Assembly: GCA_937898415.1 (NCBI GenBank)
Contig: CALDLA010000099.1
Location: 69,321-133,320, forward strand
Origin: an uncultured Prevotellaceae bacterium
GTDB lineage: Bacteria > Bacteroidota > Bacteroidia > Bacteroidales > Bacteroidaceae
Direction of reading: 5' to 3'
Length of the DNA: 64,000 nt
This document shows, piece after piece, positions 9,134 to 17,573 of this stretch (positions within the stretch are counted from its first letter, which is position 1; each line of letters opens with the position of its first letter). The position numbers and the translations under genes were made by a program. The notes under the pieces were generated by a model. The model had not been told where the DNA came from. It searched no databases and worked only from the letters and a program-made list of their open reading frames with translations.

Positions 9134-10714
9134 ATGACCATCCGTTCCTGTTGCTTTCTGGCCTTGCTTCCGATATTACCGCTTCGGGTGGAGCGGCTAC
9201 CCGACATGAACGTCCCCCGTGCCGGGCATCAGACATTCTACGTCAACAACGAAATGGTTGCTGTCGGGGGACATACTTCAGGATTTGTACCTACACCAAC
9301 CGCAGAATACTTCCGCGACGGCCAGTGGCACCTGATGGAGACCGTCTATAAGCATGACCAGGGATTTGCCATCCCCATGAAATCGGGCAAAGTGATGATT
9401 GCCGGCGGTCATGAGTTGGACTTGGGCATTGGCCATATCTTCTCCGTTGAATTATACGACCCGGCGCTCCACCACTTCGAAGGTTACGGCTGCCTGGACA
9501 AGAAACGCAGCTGGGCCGAGTGCCTGGAACTGGACAGCGGCAAGGTGATCATCACGGGCAACTGGTATGAGAGCGACAGACTGGAACAGTACAACGGCAA
9601 TATTCTTTTCGACTCTGTCAAAGAGGTGTCGCAGGCACGTACCCTACCCTACCTTTTCCGTACCGCCAAGGACAACGCCATCATCTTGGGCGGTATCGAC
9701 GAGTACGACCATCGGCTCGATACCATCGTCATCGACCGGCTGCACGGCAAGCCTTTCACCCTGCCTCTCTTTGACACCTGGCATCCTGCAGCTTTCCTGG
9801 CCTATAAGACGGAGCACCGCGCGATGGACAGTTTCATCGGTGATGAGGAAAAGGGCATCTATGCCTATCTGATGGCTGTAGAGGATAGCACGGGGCAGAT
9901 GGCCATCGCCAAAGTTGAGGGTGAGCGCATCAGCCTTCTCGACACCCAGGACAAAGTGCCGATGAAGAGCCAATGGGGAGAAATCTCGTATTTTACTACC
10001 GTTATCGTTGACCGTCAAGTCGGTCGTGGCTATATGGTAGGCCATGACGACGGTGGACGACTCTATGTACTATCCATCGACTATACGAAGGTACCGGCTC
10101 CGCTTACCTTATATTATACGGAGCCACAAGAACACATTGGCTATCACACACCGGTGCTGACGGCAGAGGGAAATCTGATGATGGCCGGTGGTATCACCGA
10201 CAACAACTTCAAACCATACGCCTCTGCCCTACTGTTGTGCGTGGGCACTCCCGCCGCCAGTGGAGTCAGTCCTTGGCTTTGGATTGTCACAGGGCTGGCT
10301 TTGTTATTGGTAGCGGCTATATCTTTCCTGCTTTGGCGTCGCAGACGCAAGTCAACACCGACGGTCTTAGCAGAAAAGACGGAAGAGCCGCTATTCTCGA
10401 AGATATGCAAACTGATGGAGGAACAGAAGGTGTATTTGAACAACAACCTGAAGGTGGGCGAAATTGCTACCGAACTTGATGTTCCCTCCCGAACGGTCTC
10501 CGATAGTATCAAGGCAAACCGTGGCTGTTCGTTTGCACAGTTCGTCAACGGTTATCGTATTGAATATGCCAAGCAACTACTGAGAAACCGTCCCGACGCC
10601 AAGATGACCGCCGTCTATGTGGAGTCAGGCTTCTCGAACGAGATGTCGTTTTTCCGTACTTTCAAGGCCTTCACGGGCATGACTCCTAAGGAGTGGATGG
10701 CCCAAAACGACTAA
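9134..10714 (+). CDS. Membrane-anchored AraC-type regulator with periplasmic propeller-like sensor
   Basis: 526 residues in three parts. After a weak N-terminal signal/anchor (to about residue 22), residues 25-370 are kelch-like: repeated GG turns such as VAVGGHTSGF, MIAGGHELDLG, IILGGIDEYD and MMAGGITDNN. Next comes one TM helix, WLWIVTGLALLLVAAISFLLW, followed by RRRRK (inside). The C-terminus (about 420-526) is an AraC-type double HTH with KVGEIATELDVPSRTVSDSI and YVESGFSNEMSFFRTFKAFTG ahead of MTPKEW. There is no histidine kinase or receiver, so it looks like a one-component transmembrane regulator. It starts 12 bp after the thioesterase. The inferred target is the 13-gene operon immediately downstream. 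Confidence 0.85.
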   Translation: MTIRSCCFLALLPILPLRVERLPDMNVPRAGHQTFYVNNEMVAVGGHTSGFVPTPTAEYFRDGQWHLMETVYKHDQGFAIPMKSGKVMIAGGHELDLGIGHIFSVELYDPALHHFEGYGCLDKKRSWAECLELDSGKVIITGNWYESDRLEQYNGNILFDSVKEVSQARTLPYLFRTAKDNAIILGGIDEYDHRLDTIVIDRLHGKPFTLPLFDTWHPAAFLAYKTEHRAMDSFIGDEEKGIYAYLMAVEDSTGQMAIAKVEGERISLLDTQDKVPMKSQWGEISYFTTVIVDRQVGRGYMVGHDDGGRLYVLSIDYTKVPAPLTLYYTEPQEHIGYHTPVLTAEGNLMMAGGITDNNFKPYASALLLCVGTPAASGVSPWLWIVTGLALLLVAAISFLLWRRRRKSTPTVLAEKTEEPLFSKICKLMEEQKVYLNNNLKVGEIATELDVPSRTVSDSIKANRGCSFAQFVNGYRIEYAKQLLRNRPDAKMTAVYVESGFSNEMSFFRTFKAFTGMTPKEWMAQND

Positions 10715-10739
10715 CAAATCTTGTTTTGTTAGTCGTTTT
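10704..10739 (+). terminator. 14-bp-stem hairpin overlapping the regulator stop codon
   Basis: AAAACGACTAACAA (10704-10717) pairs perfectly with TTGTTAGTCGTTTT (10726-10739) around an 8-nt loop, ending in TTTTG. The regulator stop codon lies in the left arm. It carries the GTTAGTC word repeated in the next hairpin, so it may also be an operator. Confidence 0.6.
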
Positions 10740-10747
10740 GCAAAAAT

Positions 10748-10776
10748 TGTTAGTCCTCATGACTAACATTTTTTTT
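10748..10776 (+). terminator. Intrinsic terminator immediately upstream of the operon promoter
   Basis: TGTTAGTC (10748-10755) and GACTAACA (10761-10768) form an 8-bp stem with a CTCAT loop, followed by eight T residues (10769-10776). The T tract runs directly into the -7 element TATCTTTG. Confidence 0.65.
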
Positions 10777-10783
10777 ATCTTTG
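10776..10783 (+). promoter_or_regulatory. -7 element (TATCTTTG) of the 13-gene accessory operon
   Basis: TATCTTTG lies 33 bp before ATG 10817. It is the only TAnnTTTG element I noticed in a leader position across the 10.8-25.6 kb gene run. Two direct GTTAGTC words 21 bp apart (10728 and 10749) lie just upstream, a spacing typical of AraC-family half-sites. Confidence 0.65.
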
Positions 10784-10816
10784 CAGGAAAGTATTAACCC
10801 CCTAAAAGATAATGTT

Positions 10817-11299
10817 ATGAAAACCTTCAAGAAAACCGTATTGTGTTTGACTATGCTGATGGTGTGTATGAACGTCATGGCTCAGCGCGAGACCTTGATT
10901 TTCAAGGGCATCATGGACAACTTCCCTCATGGCGGCAGCGCGGAGACGGTGCTGATCATCAAACCCGACGGCAAGTACGTCTTCGATGTAAAGAAGGGCC
11001 GGTCGGTGGAGCCTTTCACCATCAGCGGACAGATGCCTGTGCCAATGCTCGACATGCCCGGCAGGGACGGTCAGCGCGGCCCAAAGGCTGAAGGCTTCCA
11101 ATGGGCGATCCCGGTGGCTGACTTTACGACGATTACCAACCACGGAGTCAAATACTCCCCTATTACCACCAATCCGAAAGGCATGATTATGGGCATGACA
11201 GAGAAAGAGTACATTGAGCTGAAGCTGAGACTGAAAGTTCCGATGTCTGATACGTTGTCGTTCCCAGTGACCATGGAGTGTAGGTTGAAGAGGCAATAA
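10817..11299 (+). CDS. Secreted protein of unknown function, first gene of the accessory operon
   Basis: 160 residues. The N-terminus MKTFKKTVLCLTMLMVCMNV followed by MAQ is a good type I signal peptide. The mature protein is small, beta-like and rich in Gly/Pro/Met, with a segment MPVPMLDMPGRDGQRGP. I recognise no family. ATG 10817 was chosen over the TTG at 10781 because the TTG overlaps the promoter -7 element. The next gene begins 4 bp after its stop, so they are co-transcribed. Confidence 0.75.
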   Translation: MKTFKKTVLCLTMLMVCMNVMAQRETLIFKGIMDNFPHGGSAETVLIIKPDGKYVFDVKKGRSVEPFTISGQMPVPMLDMPGRDGQRGPKAEGFQWAIPVADFTTITNHGVKYSPITTNPKGMIMGMTEKEYIELKLRLKVPMSDTLSFPVTMECRLKRQ

Positions 11300-11303
11300 G
11301 GCC

Positions 11304-13532
11304 ATGATGACGAACCTATATAATAAGGTGTTAGTAGCGATGGCGGTACTGCTGCTGTGCGCTGCGAGTGCTGTCGCCCAAGTACAGGGCGAGAGCGGCT
11401 ACTGGAAGTTCCGCAACGCCACGGTGTTCGGCGTGAGCGATGGCACGGAGGAAGGCGGCAGCCGTACTGACAAGGAGGTGCATAAGTACGACAAGGGGCA
11501 CTTTACCCTTACGCGCCAATACACTGAGGGCGGACAGTCGTTTACGGCTGAAGCCACGGGCGTGGTGCAGGGCCTGTCGAAGCTGGTGAAGCCCGGCGAC
11601 GAGATGACCCTCAGCATCAGCCTGTCGGCTCCCGGCGGTACGGGTCCTCGCGGCAACAGCATCTGGGGACGAGCCATCGTGGTCTACGGCCAGTTGGCGT
11701 GGACACCTGAGAGCTGGGAGGACGACCGCATCGTGGACGACCGCAGCTACACGGGTGAGTTTACTGACGAAGGCGGCGAGTCGGTGGTTAGGGCGGCCGA
11801 CGGCAAGAAGGCCTCGGCGACGCTGAAGAACAACGCCTTGACGATGAAAGACGCCGGCAGCGACATCATGAACGTCATCGTGTCGTGTGGCGGCATGGAC
11901 GTGGTGTTCCGCTACCAGTGGGTCAGCACCGAGGAGGCCTGGGTATGCACGAAAAGCAAGGGCATCAGGTTGGGCACGTACTTCTTGGACGAAAACGAAC
12001 AGATAAAGGTGACGACTACGCGCAACGGCGACCTCTATCTGAGTCGCTACGAGGTGGTGAAGAGCATGAAGGGCGACTTCCAGCGAAACTTGCAGCGCCA
12101 AGCCAACCAAGCTATCAAATTCAAGCCCCGCATCTATGAGCGCAAAGGCGAGAAAGGCTCGGTAGAGTATCAGCTTATCTGCCCCGACAAGATACTGTAT
12201 CCGGGCAAGGAGATTGAAGTACTGTCGAAAAATCTGAGCACGACTACCTCCTTCTTGAGCGACCAGAACATCATAGATGAAACAGCAGTCAAGGCTGCCA
12301 TACTCTTTGTTGACATCGATTACGTTGTCAGGGCATGTGGTGTCAACGATGCATGGTATGTTAACCTGATCAATAAAAACGGCGACAAAATAGTTGACAG
12401 CGGATTTGCAAACGGCAAGTATAAGGTGCCTCAGAAAGATGAAGAGGTAAGCAAACTCTATTTCTTCAACCATAATTACTACTTTGAATATGAATGGGGC
12501 TCGCCAGCCGAGTTCGAGGAGAAGAATGGCAACAACGAGGGCAGTCCCTTCGAAGGCGGCGGCGACAACGAGGAAACAGGCGGCGAAGGCGGCGGTGACA
12601 ACGAGGGTGGTAGCAACATTCCTTGGGTTCCCATCGGCACGGGTGTCGGCGTCGGTATCATCGGCGGCACGACGGCGACCGTTATACGTAAGCGCCGCAA
12701 GAAGAAGGCCAAGACAAAACCCAAGATAAAGCGGAAGCCCGGCGAGAGCTACGAGAGCTACCGCAACCACCTGATAGAGGAGTTCGTCAAGACGGAGGGC
12801 ATCAAGCACCCCATCGCGCCAGAGAAGGGCGAGACATTCGATGAGTGGCGTGCCCGTCAGGAAGTGGCCACTCGCGAATGGCGCAAGTATGACCTCCAAA
12901 AGGAGAAGTATGAGAGCCTTATGGAGGAGAAGTACTCGACGCTGGGCCACGACGCTACCAGAAAAGCCATCAGCGACCAGCACGGAAACGACCTGAAGGA
13001 CAAGAAGGCTGCCGACCGGACAGCCAGAAACTGGAACTATGCTTATAATACCGTCTGGGCAACCAGAAAGGTTGCCGGATACACGGCCAAGGTTGGCGAG
13101 TGGTACGGCAAGAAGGCACCCGACCCCACTGGTGTCGTTGCCGCCAAGATTGCCCAAGGACTCATCAACACGGCTGACGAACTTGGTCAGGTAATAGCCG
13201 ACGGTACCAGCTGGGGCGAGGGTTTGGCACGTGTTGCCATCAAGGCCGGTGGCGAGACTGCCAAGCAGATGCTCCCCGACTCGCTCACGTTCGGTCAGGG
13301 TGTTGCCGTCAAGACAGGTATCGACACCTTCAGCAACACGGCGATCGATATTGCGAAAGGCAAGGAAGTGAAAACGAAAACGGTTTTCAAGGAAACTGCA
13401 AAGAATGCGTTACAGCATACCACCTCAGACGCCATGGGCAAGGTAATAGACCCTAACAGCATACCTGGGCAATACATCAAGCATGGTATTGACGACGGCC
13501 GTGGTGAATTAATAAACTGGGGATTTGAATAA
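11304..13532 (+). CDS. Large signal-peptide/single-TM protein with cytoplasmic effector-like C-terminal region
   Basis: 742 residues. A signal peptide (to about residue 25, ending AVAQ) precedes about 380 residues of beta-type sequence. A Gly/Asp/Glu-rich linker (GGGDNEETGGEGGGDNEGG) leads to a glycine-rich hydrophobic segment (VPIGTGVGVGIIGGTTATVI, about 441-460), then IRKRRKKKAKTKPKIKRK. The remaining 270 residues are mainly helical and charged, with small-residue amphipathic helices late on. The positive-inside rule would put residues 465-742 in the cytoplasm. The architecture mirrors the 1260-residue protein at 18835. I do not recognise either domain; the C-terminal part resembles the variable ends of polymorphic proteins only in general character. 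Confidence 0.7.
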   Translation: MMTNLYNKVLVAMAVLLLCAASAVAQVQGESGYWKFRNATVFGVSDGTEEGGSRTDKEVHKYDKGHFTLTRQYTEGGQSFTAEATGVVQGLSKLVKPGDEMTLSISLSAPGGTGPRGNSIWGRAIVVYGQLAWTPESWEDDRIVDDRSYTGEFTDEGGESVVRAADGKKASATLKNNALTMKDAGSDIMNVIVSCGGMDVVFRYQWVSTEEAWVCTKSKGIRLGTYFLDENEQIKVTTTRNGDLYLSRYEVVKSMKGDFQRNLQRQANQAIKFKPRIYERKGEKGSVEYQLICPDKILYPGKEIEVLSKNLSTTTSFLSDQNIIDETAVKAAILFVDIDYVVRACGVNDAWYVNLINKNGDKIVDSGFANGKYKVPQKDEEVSKLYFFNHNYYFEYEWGSPAEFEEKNGNNEGSPFEGGGDNEETGGEGGGDNEGGSNIPWVPIGTGVGVGIIGGTTATVIRKRRKKKAKTKPKIKRKPGESYESYRNHLIEEFVKTEGIKHPIAPEKGETFDEWRARQEVATREWRKYDLQKEKYESLMEEKYSTLGHDATRKAISDQHGNDLKDKKAADRTARNWNYAYNTVWATRKVAGYTAKVGEWYGKKAPDPTGVVAAKIAQGLINTADELGQVIADGTSWGEGLARVAIKAGGETAKQMLPDSLTFGQGVAVKTGIDTFSNTAIDIAKGKEVKTKTVFKETAKNALQHTTSDAMGKVIDPNSIPGQYIKHGIDDGRGELINWGFE

Positions 13533-13556
13533 CAAACGAAAACGAAAACGAGAACA

Positions 13557-13895
13557 ATGAACAACGACGAACAGACAAGCACAACTGCCGAGAAATTCGT
13601 GCAGATAACAAAGGCGGGCAACCTGGTGGTGCTCGACCCGCTGACGCTGACGGAGACTTTCTTTACCGCCAACGAGGCCCACGACCGCTTCACCAATCCC
13701 AAAGGCAAGACGTTCAAGGCCGAGGAAATCCTGATAGCCGTCAACGAACGGCTGCGCCAAGCCTTCGAACAGCTAAAGGCTGAGCAGAAGGCTGAGGCCC
13801 CCACCACGGGCGGCGACCGCTTCTGTCAGAACTGTGGCAAACCGCTGGTTGAGGGCGACAGTTTCTGCCGCAACTGTGGTAAGAAAATAGAATAA
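13557..13895 (+). CDS. Small cytoplasmic protein with C-terminal zinc ribbon
   Basis: 112 residues with no signal peptide. The C-terminus holds one zinc ribbon, FCQNCGKPLVEGDSFCRNCG, with two CxxC knuckles, as in zinc_ribbon_2-type domains. The N-terminal 80 residues form a mixed alpha/beta domain ending in a charged helix (NERLRQAFEQLKAEQKAEA). It is one of three zinc-ribbon proteins in this operon; the other two are membrane anchored. The role is unknown; zinc ribbons of this type often mediate protein-protein contacts. Confidence 0.75.
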   Translation: MNNDEQTSTTAEKFVQITKAGNLVVLDPLTLTETFFTANEAHDRFTNPKGKTFKAEEILIAVNERLRQAFEQLKAEQKAEAPTTGGDRFCQNCGKPLVEGDSFCRNCGKKIE

Positions 13896-13918
13896 GGTAA
13901 TATGTAAACAGAAGGACT

Positions 13919-15175
13919 ATGCATAAGTTATTCGGACGAGGCGACCTTTACTGCTGGAACTGCGGCGGACGACAGCATGTGGGCAAGAAGAGATGCCCAC
14001 ACTGCGGAGCCTACTACAACAACAGCAGCAAACCAGTGACAAAGCGCGTGAAAGCCCATCCCGGGCTGGGGCCGCTACACTACACCGTCATCAGTTATAT
14101 CGTCAAGTACATACTCTTTAGCATTCTCTTCGCCTTCGGCTGGTGTTGCATCATGTACTTCTTCATGGACGTGACCTTCGTCGACGAGCGTAAGTACGTC
14201 TACGTCATTCTCTGGGGATTCTGGCTGATATGGCTCTTCTTCTGGTCGTTGGGCAAGGTGAAGGACGTGTTCAAAACCCGCGCCAAGAACGCTATGCCAG
14301 GCCTCAGCGTCACCTGCGCCATGTGTGGTATACAGCTGCCCCGCAACCACCGTTTCTGCCCCGACTGCGGTACGGTCATCTTCGCCCACCACTCCGACAG
14401 CGACGTCATCACCGAGGAGGAAGCCAAGGACGAGAAACTCGCGCACAAGGCGGCCCGCAAGACCCGCGGTGCCGTCAATAACGTGGTCGGCGGCATGGCC
14501 AAGGATGCCGTAGAACAGATTACCAAGTCGGTATTCGGGGCGCTGGCAGCCTTCGCTGTTTTGTCGGCGACCATGATGCTGACGGGATGTGACCCCCACT
14601 GGGCCAATGCACAGCGCCACATAGAGTGGACACTAAACCCCGATGATGGTTCATGGCTGACCACTGACCAGCTCATTGACAAGTTCTCATCCGACAAAGC
14701 TACACGGTCGGACAAGATCTGGGGGCGCGACTGTATCATCGAGCTGCCTCTTACCAACGCAGACATACGGCCACAAGAGGGTGTCAACTATGTCGGCACG
14801 GGCTCCGGTACGACCATGCTGTTCCAATTCTCGGAGAACGCAGATACTATGCGCCACACGATTGGTAAAGTTGACATCAATTGGCTTGAAGACTATTGGG
14901 GCTATGATGTGTCAGAAGATGAAATAAGGTTGAATCCTAACAGATTCGGATTAAAGACTTATTTCGTCGAGTCACGTGGCAAGAGTGTCTACACCTTATA
15001 TGAATATGAGGAAAGGACTGACACCTTGGGCAACCCTATTGCCGACAGCCTCGGCAACGTACAGGCCGACATCCGTCGCTTAGGATTGTTACTCTTCGTC
15101 TATCCGGGCGCCGACAGCATTCTGGTACATCGCGGCAGCAAAGAGACACTACGGACATTTAAGATTAACCAATAA
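13919..15175 (+). CDS. Zinc-ribbon membrane protein fused to a lipoprotein-like VYPGxDS domain
   Basis: 418 residues. Zinc ribbon 1 is at residues 11-30 (YCWNCGG, RCPHCG). Two TM helices follow (about 55-82 and 92-112), then zinc ribbon 2 at 133-151 (CAMCGIQLPRNHRFCPDCG). A third hydrophobic segment (about 203-223) ends in MMLTGC, which reads as a lipobox with Cys224. The rest (225-418) is homologous to the lipoprotein at 24927: both have WLT-D-L near the start, V(E/Q)SRGK in the middle and VYPG(A/G)DS(I/L)LV at the end. The gene therefore looks like a fusion of a zinc-ribbon membrane protein with a lipoprotein. An internal ATG at 14495 could instead yield a separate lipoprotein. Function unknown. 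Confidence 0.75.
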   Translation: MHKLFGRGDLYCWNCGGRQHVGKKRCPHCGAYYNNSSKPVTKRVKAHPGLGPLHYTVISYIVKYILFSILFAFGWCCIMYFFMDVTFVDERKYVYVILWGFWLIWLFFWSLGKVKDVFKTRAKNAMPGLSVTCAMCGIQLPRNHRFCPDCGTVIFAHHSDSDVITEEEAKDEKLAHKAARKTRGAVNNVVGGMAKDAVEQITKSVFGALAAFAVLSATMMLTGCDPHWANAQRHIEWTLNPDDGSWLTTDQLIDKFSSDKATRSDKIWGRDCIIELPLTNADIRPQEGVNYVGTGSGTTMLFQFSENADTMRHTIGKVDINWLEDYWGYDVSEDEIRLNPNRFGLKTYFVESRGKSVYTLYEYEERTDTLGNPIADSLGNVQADIRRLGLLLFVYPGADSILVHRGSKETLRTFKINQ

Positions 15176-15187
15176 TTATAGAAAACT

Positions 15188-15982
15188 ATGGCATCATTTT
15201 TGCAAAATCTAATCAACAATGCTACAAACAGCATGAGTGAGGGAATCAAGAAAAGAGTCGAGGACGGTACGTTCAACCGCCTGGCCAGTGACTTCGGCAG
15301 GGACATCAACAGCATAGGAGCCGGTATGGTGAACCTCGTCGGCAAGGCCGAGGGTGTCTTTGGCAAGCTGAAGGACAAGGTAGCCGAGGCAAAAGCCAAC
15401 CGCGAGCAGGAGCGTGCTGAGCGCAAAGCTGAGCAGGAGGAGCGTGAGCGCAAGGCCGAACAGCTCAGGGCTGAACGACTGGCCATGATGGAAAGGGAGG
15501 AGTCGGAGCCATCTGACGACGAAGAGCCCTATGTGGCACCCATTGCCCTGCCCGACGACTATATGGAACGTCTGGCCCGCGACTTCGACATTCAGAACGA
15601 GAATGACCTGCACATGCTCTGTCTGACTCGCCTCACGGCGCAGACAGCCCTGTTCTTTGCCAACTGCGACGGCGACTACACCGAGCAGGAGAGCGAGGAG
15701 ATTGAAACGTTCAAGGAGATGGTGTACGAATACCTCGACGGCATGGAAGAGAATTCCACGGATGCCATCGAGTTCTTGTTCGACGGTATTGAGCGTCCAT
15801 GCACCATCCATGACATCATGGCCATGACCCATCGCTTCACTGACGAGTTAGACGACAAAGACCGCATAGGGACGTTGGAGAGCATCAACTGGCTGGTCAG
15901 CAAGATCATTGAGGCCAATCGGCGCGACGACACGCAGACTGAGGATTACTACAACCTGTGGCGTAAGGAGTTTGGCCTATGA
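15188..15982 (+). CDS. Coiled-coil protein with TerB-like C-terminal domain
   Basis: 264 residues, no signal peptide, predicted cytoplasmic. Residues 1-60 are amphipathic helix; 60-105 form a strongly charged coiled coil (AKANREQERAERKAEQEERE). The C-terminal half (about 125-264) contains LFFANCDGDYTEQESEEIET, which resembles the acidic DGxxxxxE signature of TerB/DjlA-like helical domains. That assignment is tentative. It overlaps the next gene by 4 bp (ATGA), indicating translational coupling with the TM protein at 15979. Confidence 0.6.
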   Translation: MASFLQNLINNATNSMSEGIKKRVEDGTFNRLASDFGRDINSIGAGMVNLVGKAEGVFGKLKDKVAEAKANREQERAERKAEQEERERKAEQLRAERLAMMEREESEPSDDEEPYVAPIALPDDYMERLARDFDIQNENDLHMLCLTRLTAQTALFFANCDGDYTEQESEEIETFKEMVYEYLDGMEENSTDAIEFLFDGIERPCTIHDIMAMTHRFTDELDDKDRIGTLESINWLVSKIIEANRRDDTQTEDYYNLWRKEFGL

Positions 15983-17031
15983 AAAGTTGTTGGAAGAAAG
16001 GCTGCATCGTCTACTGCATCATGGCAGCCATCGCCATTCCCGTGATGGTTCTGTTCACGATAGAATTGTCAAAGCATTCGGACAAGCACCCCGGAGAGGA
16101 GGAAGACTCCACCGTGACCGACGATGCGATGGCGGCACCGTTCGGCTTATCTGACGACGAGGAACGGCTGCCACTGGCTGATACCAACTACATCAACCTG
16201 GCGACGGGTGACAAGTGGGGCTTCGTGCTTGGTGTCTCGGGCGATGGTTCCGAGCCTATCAATATCGCCCACTTCATGGGCAATGGCATGCAGGGGCGTG
16301 ACATGTATGAGTTGCGTTCGGGGGCGGATAAAAACTGCTATGTCCTCTATCAGGAGGGCAGCGCGACCGACTGCGGCATCACCATCTACGTCTATCCAGG
16401 GGCTGACAGCATCCGGGTGACCCGAGACGGCCGGATGGCCATCTTCAAGACGGCGGCCAGTTTCAACCACGCCGTAAGCAGCATCGACCCCGACTACACC
16501 CCCGAGCGCTACGCCATCAAGGCGGGCGACCACGGCGGCAAATTTGAGACGCTGGAGTCGGGTGAGGAGGCCTACACCTTCCCCAGCGGCGAGTATGCAC
16601 GCAGCCAGTGGGTGAAGGATGGCAGCAAACTGTACTATGTAGACGTCAGTGGCTGCAAGATGAAGGACAACTACGCTCACGACGGCTTCTATGCCGGCAG
16701 CGACGGTTCATGGGACAAGTCGGTGCGCTGCATCGACGGTAGTAACCAACTGCCTCTGAACGGGGCAACCTACGTCGACGATGGCGGCAAGTCATGGGTA
16801 TTCCAGTTGACTACCGATGACGACGGCACCATCCACGGCACGGCTCATCAGGCCTACCCCAAGGACATCAACTTCGAGGCCGACTTCACGGTGAAGTCTT
16901 TCGGTAGCAGCGCCTACTCACTGTTTAACGTCAAGAACGACTTCGACTGCTGGCATGCCGTTGTGCTCGACGGCGGCCGTACCCTGCGCGTTTCCGGTGC
17001 CGGCGTTACCGAAGTTTATCATAAGAAATAA
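15979..17031 (+). CDS. Single-TM periplasmic protein with VYPGxDS and SQWxKxG domains
   Basis: 350 residues. One N-terminal TM anchor (about 9-28) with a basic cytoplasmic start (MKSCWKKGC) suggests the rest is periplasmic. Residues 50-165 contain a VYPGADSIRVTRDG domain shared with the proteins at 13919 and 24927. Residues 200-350 contain SQWVKDGSKLYYVDVSGCKM and HDGFY, almost the same as the second half of the lipoprotein at 23886 (SQWIKEGKELVYIDASGCIM, HDGFY). The two proteins are paralogues with different anchors, TM here and lipid there. No known family recognised. Confidence 0.7.
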   Translation: MKSCWKKGCIVYCIMAAIAIPVMVLFTIELSKHSDKHPGEEEDSTVTDDAMAAPFGLSDDEERLPLADTNYINLATGDKWGFVLGVSGDGSEPINIAHFMGNGMQGRDMYELRSGADKNCYVLYQEGSATDCGITIYVYPGADSIRVTRDGRMAIFKTAASFNHAVSSIDPDYTPERYAIKAGDHGGKFETLESGEEAYTFPSGEYARSQWVKDGSKLYYVDVSGCKMKDNYAHDGFYAGSDGSWDKSVRCIDGSNQLPLNGATYVDDGGKSWVFQLTTDDDGTIHGTAHQAYPKDINFEADFTVKSFGSSAYSLFNVKNDFDCWHAVVLDGGRTLRVSGAGVTEVYHKK

Positions 17032-17055
17032 TTATTCACTTAAACAATTACAACT

Positions 17056-17562
17056 ATGAAGAAGGTATTATTAGTATTTGTGGCTCTCATTGCCATAACA
17101 ACAACAATGTCGGCACAGACTGACAAAAAGAGAATTATCGCCAATTTCGCAGCAAAGTTCGTAGTGGTTGACAACAAATATGCCGTCATGAACTATCCCG
17201 TCACCTTATACGACTACCTTTGCATCACAAGAAAGCCAAACCAAGGAAATAAAGACATCAACGCCGTCAAGGTTCTTACTACGAATGAGCAACAGAATTT
17301 TGCCAGGCAGATTACTGCCTTCGACGCAAAAATCAAGGCACACGTGGCCAGCAGCGGCGAACTACAGGCAGCCCTTCAGAAGAAATTCAACATTCAGAGC
17401 GAGAGCGGTCCTTACAACACATCAACAAAGGGCTTTTATATCGCCGTTGACTACGCAAGCTACCAGTATATGCAGAAAGTGCGCAATGAATTCCTGAAGA
17501 GCAATAAAGAAGGGTTGATAGGCACCAGCGACGTCGAGGGCGACATCTTTAACATCAACTGA
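17056..17562 (+). CDS. Secreted protein of unknown function
   Basis: 168 residues. Clear signal peptide (MKKVLLVFVALIAITTTMSA, then Q). The mature region is mixed alpha/beta, with ITAFDAKIKAHVASSGELQA a likely helix. No domain recognised and no lipobox. It is somewhat more AT-rich than its neighbours. It lies 24 bp after the previous gene and 11 bp before the next. Confidence 0.7.
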   Translation: MKKVLLVFVALIAITTTMSAQTDKKRIIANFAAKFVVVDNKYAVMNYPVTLYDYLCITRKPNQGNKDINAVKVLTTNEQQNFARQITAFDAKIKAHVASSGELQAALQKKFNIQSESGPYNTSTKGFYIAVDYASYQYMQKVRNEFLKSNKEGLIGTSDVEGDIFNIN

Positions 17563-17573
17563 TCAGAATTGAC

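Noticed and set aside
11331..13157. 608-codon open frame on the minus strand
   Set aside because: It lies wholly antisense to the signal-peptide/TM protein at 11304 and its translation lacks any domain-like pattern; it is a product of GC-rich codon use on the sense strand.
13535..13556. AACGAA hexamer run before the small zinc-ribbon gene
   Set aside because: Short A-rich leader of three or four imperfect units; too little to distinguish from ordinary AT-rich leader sequence.
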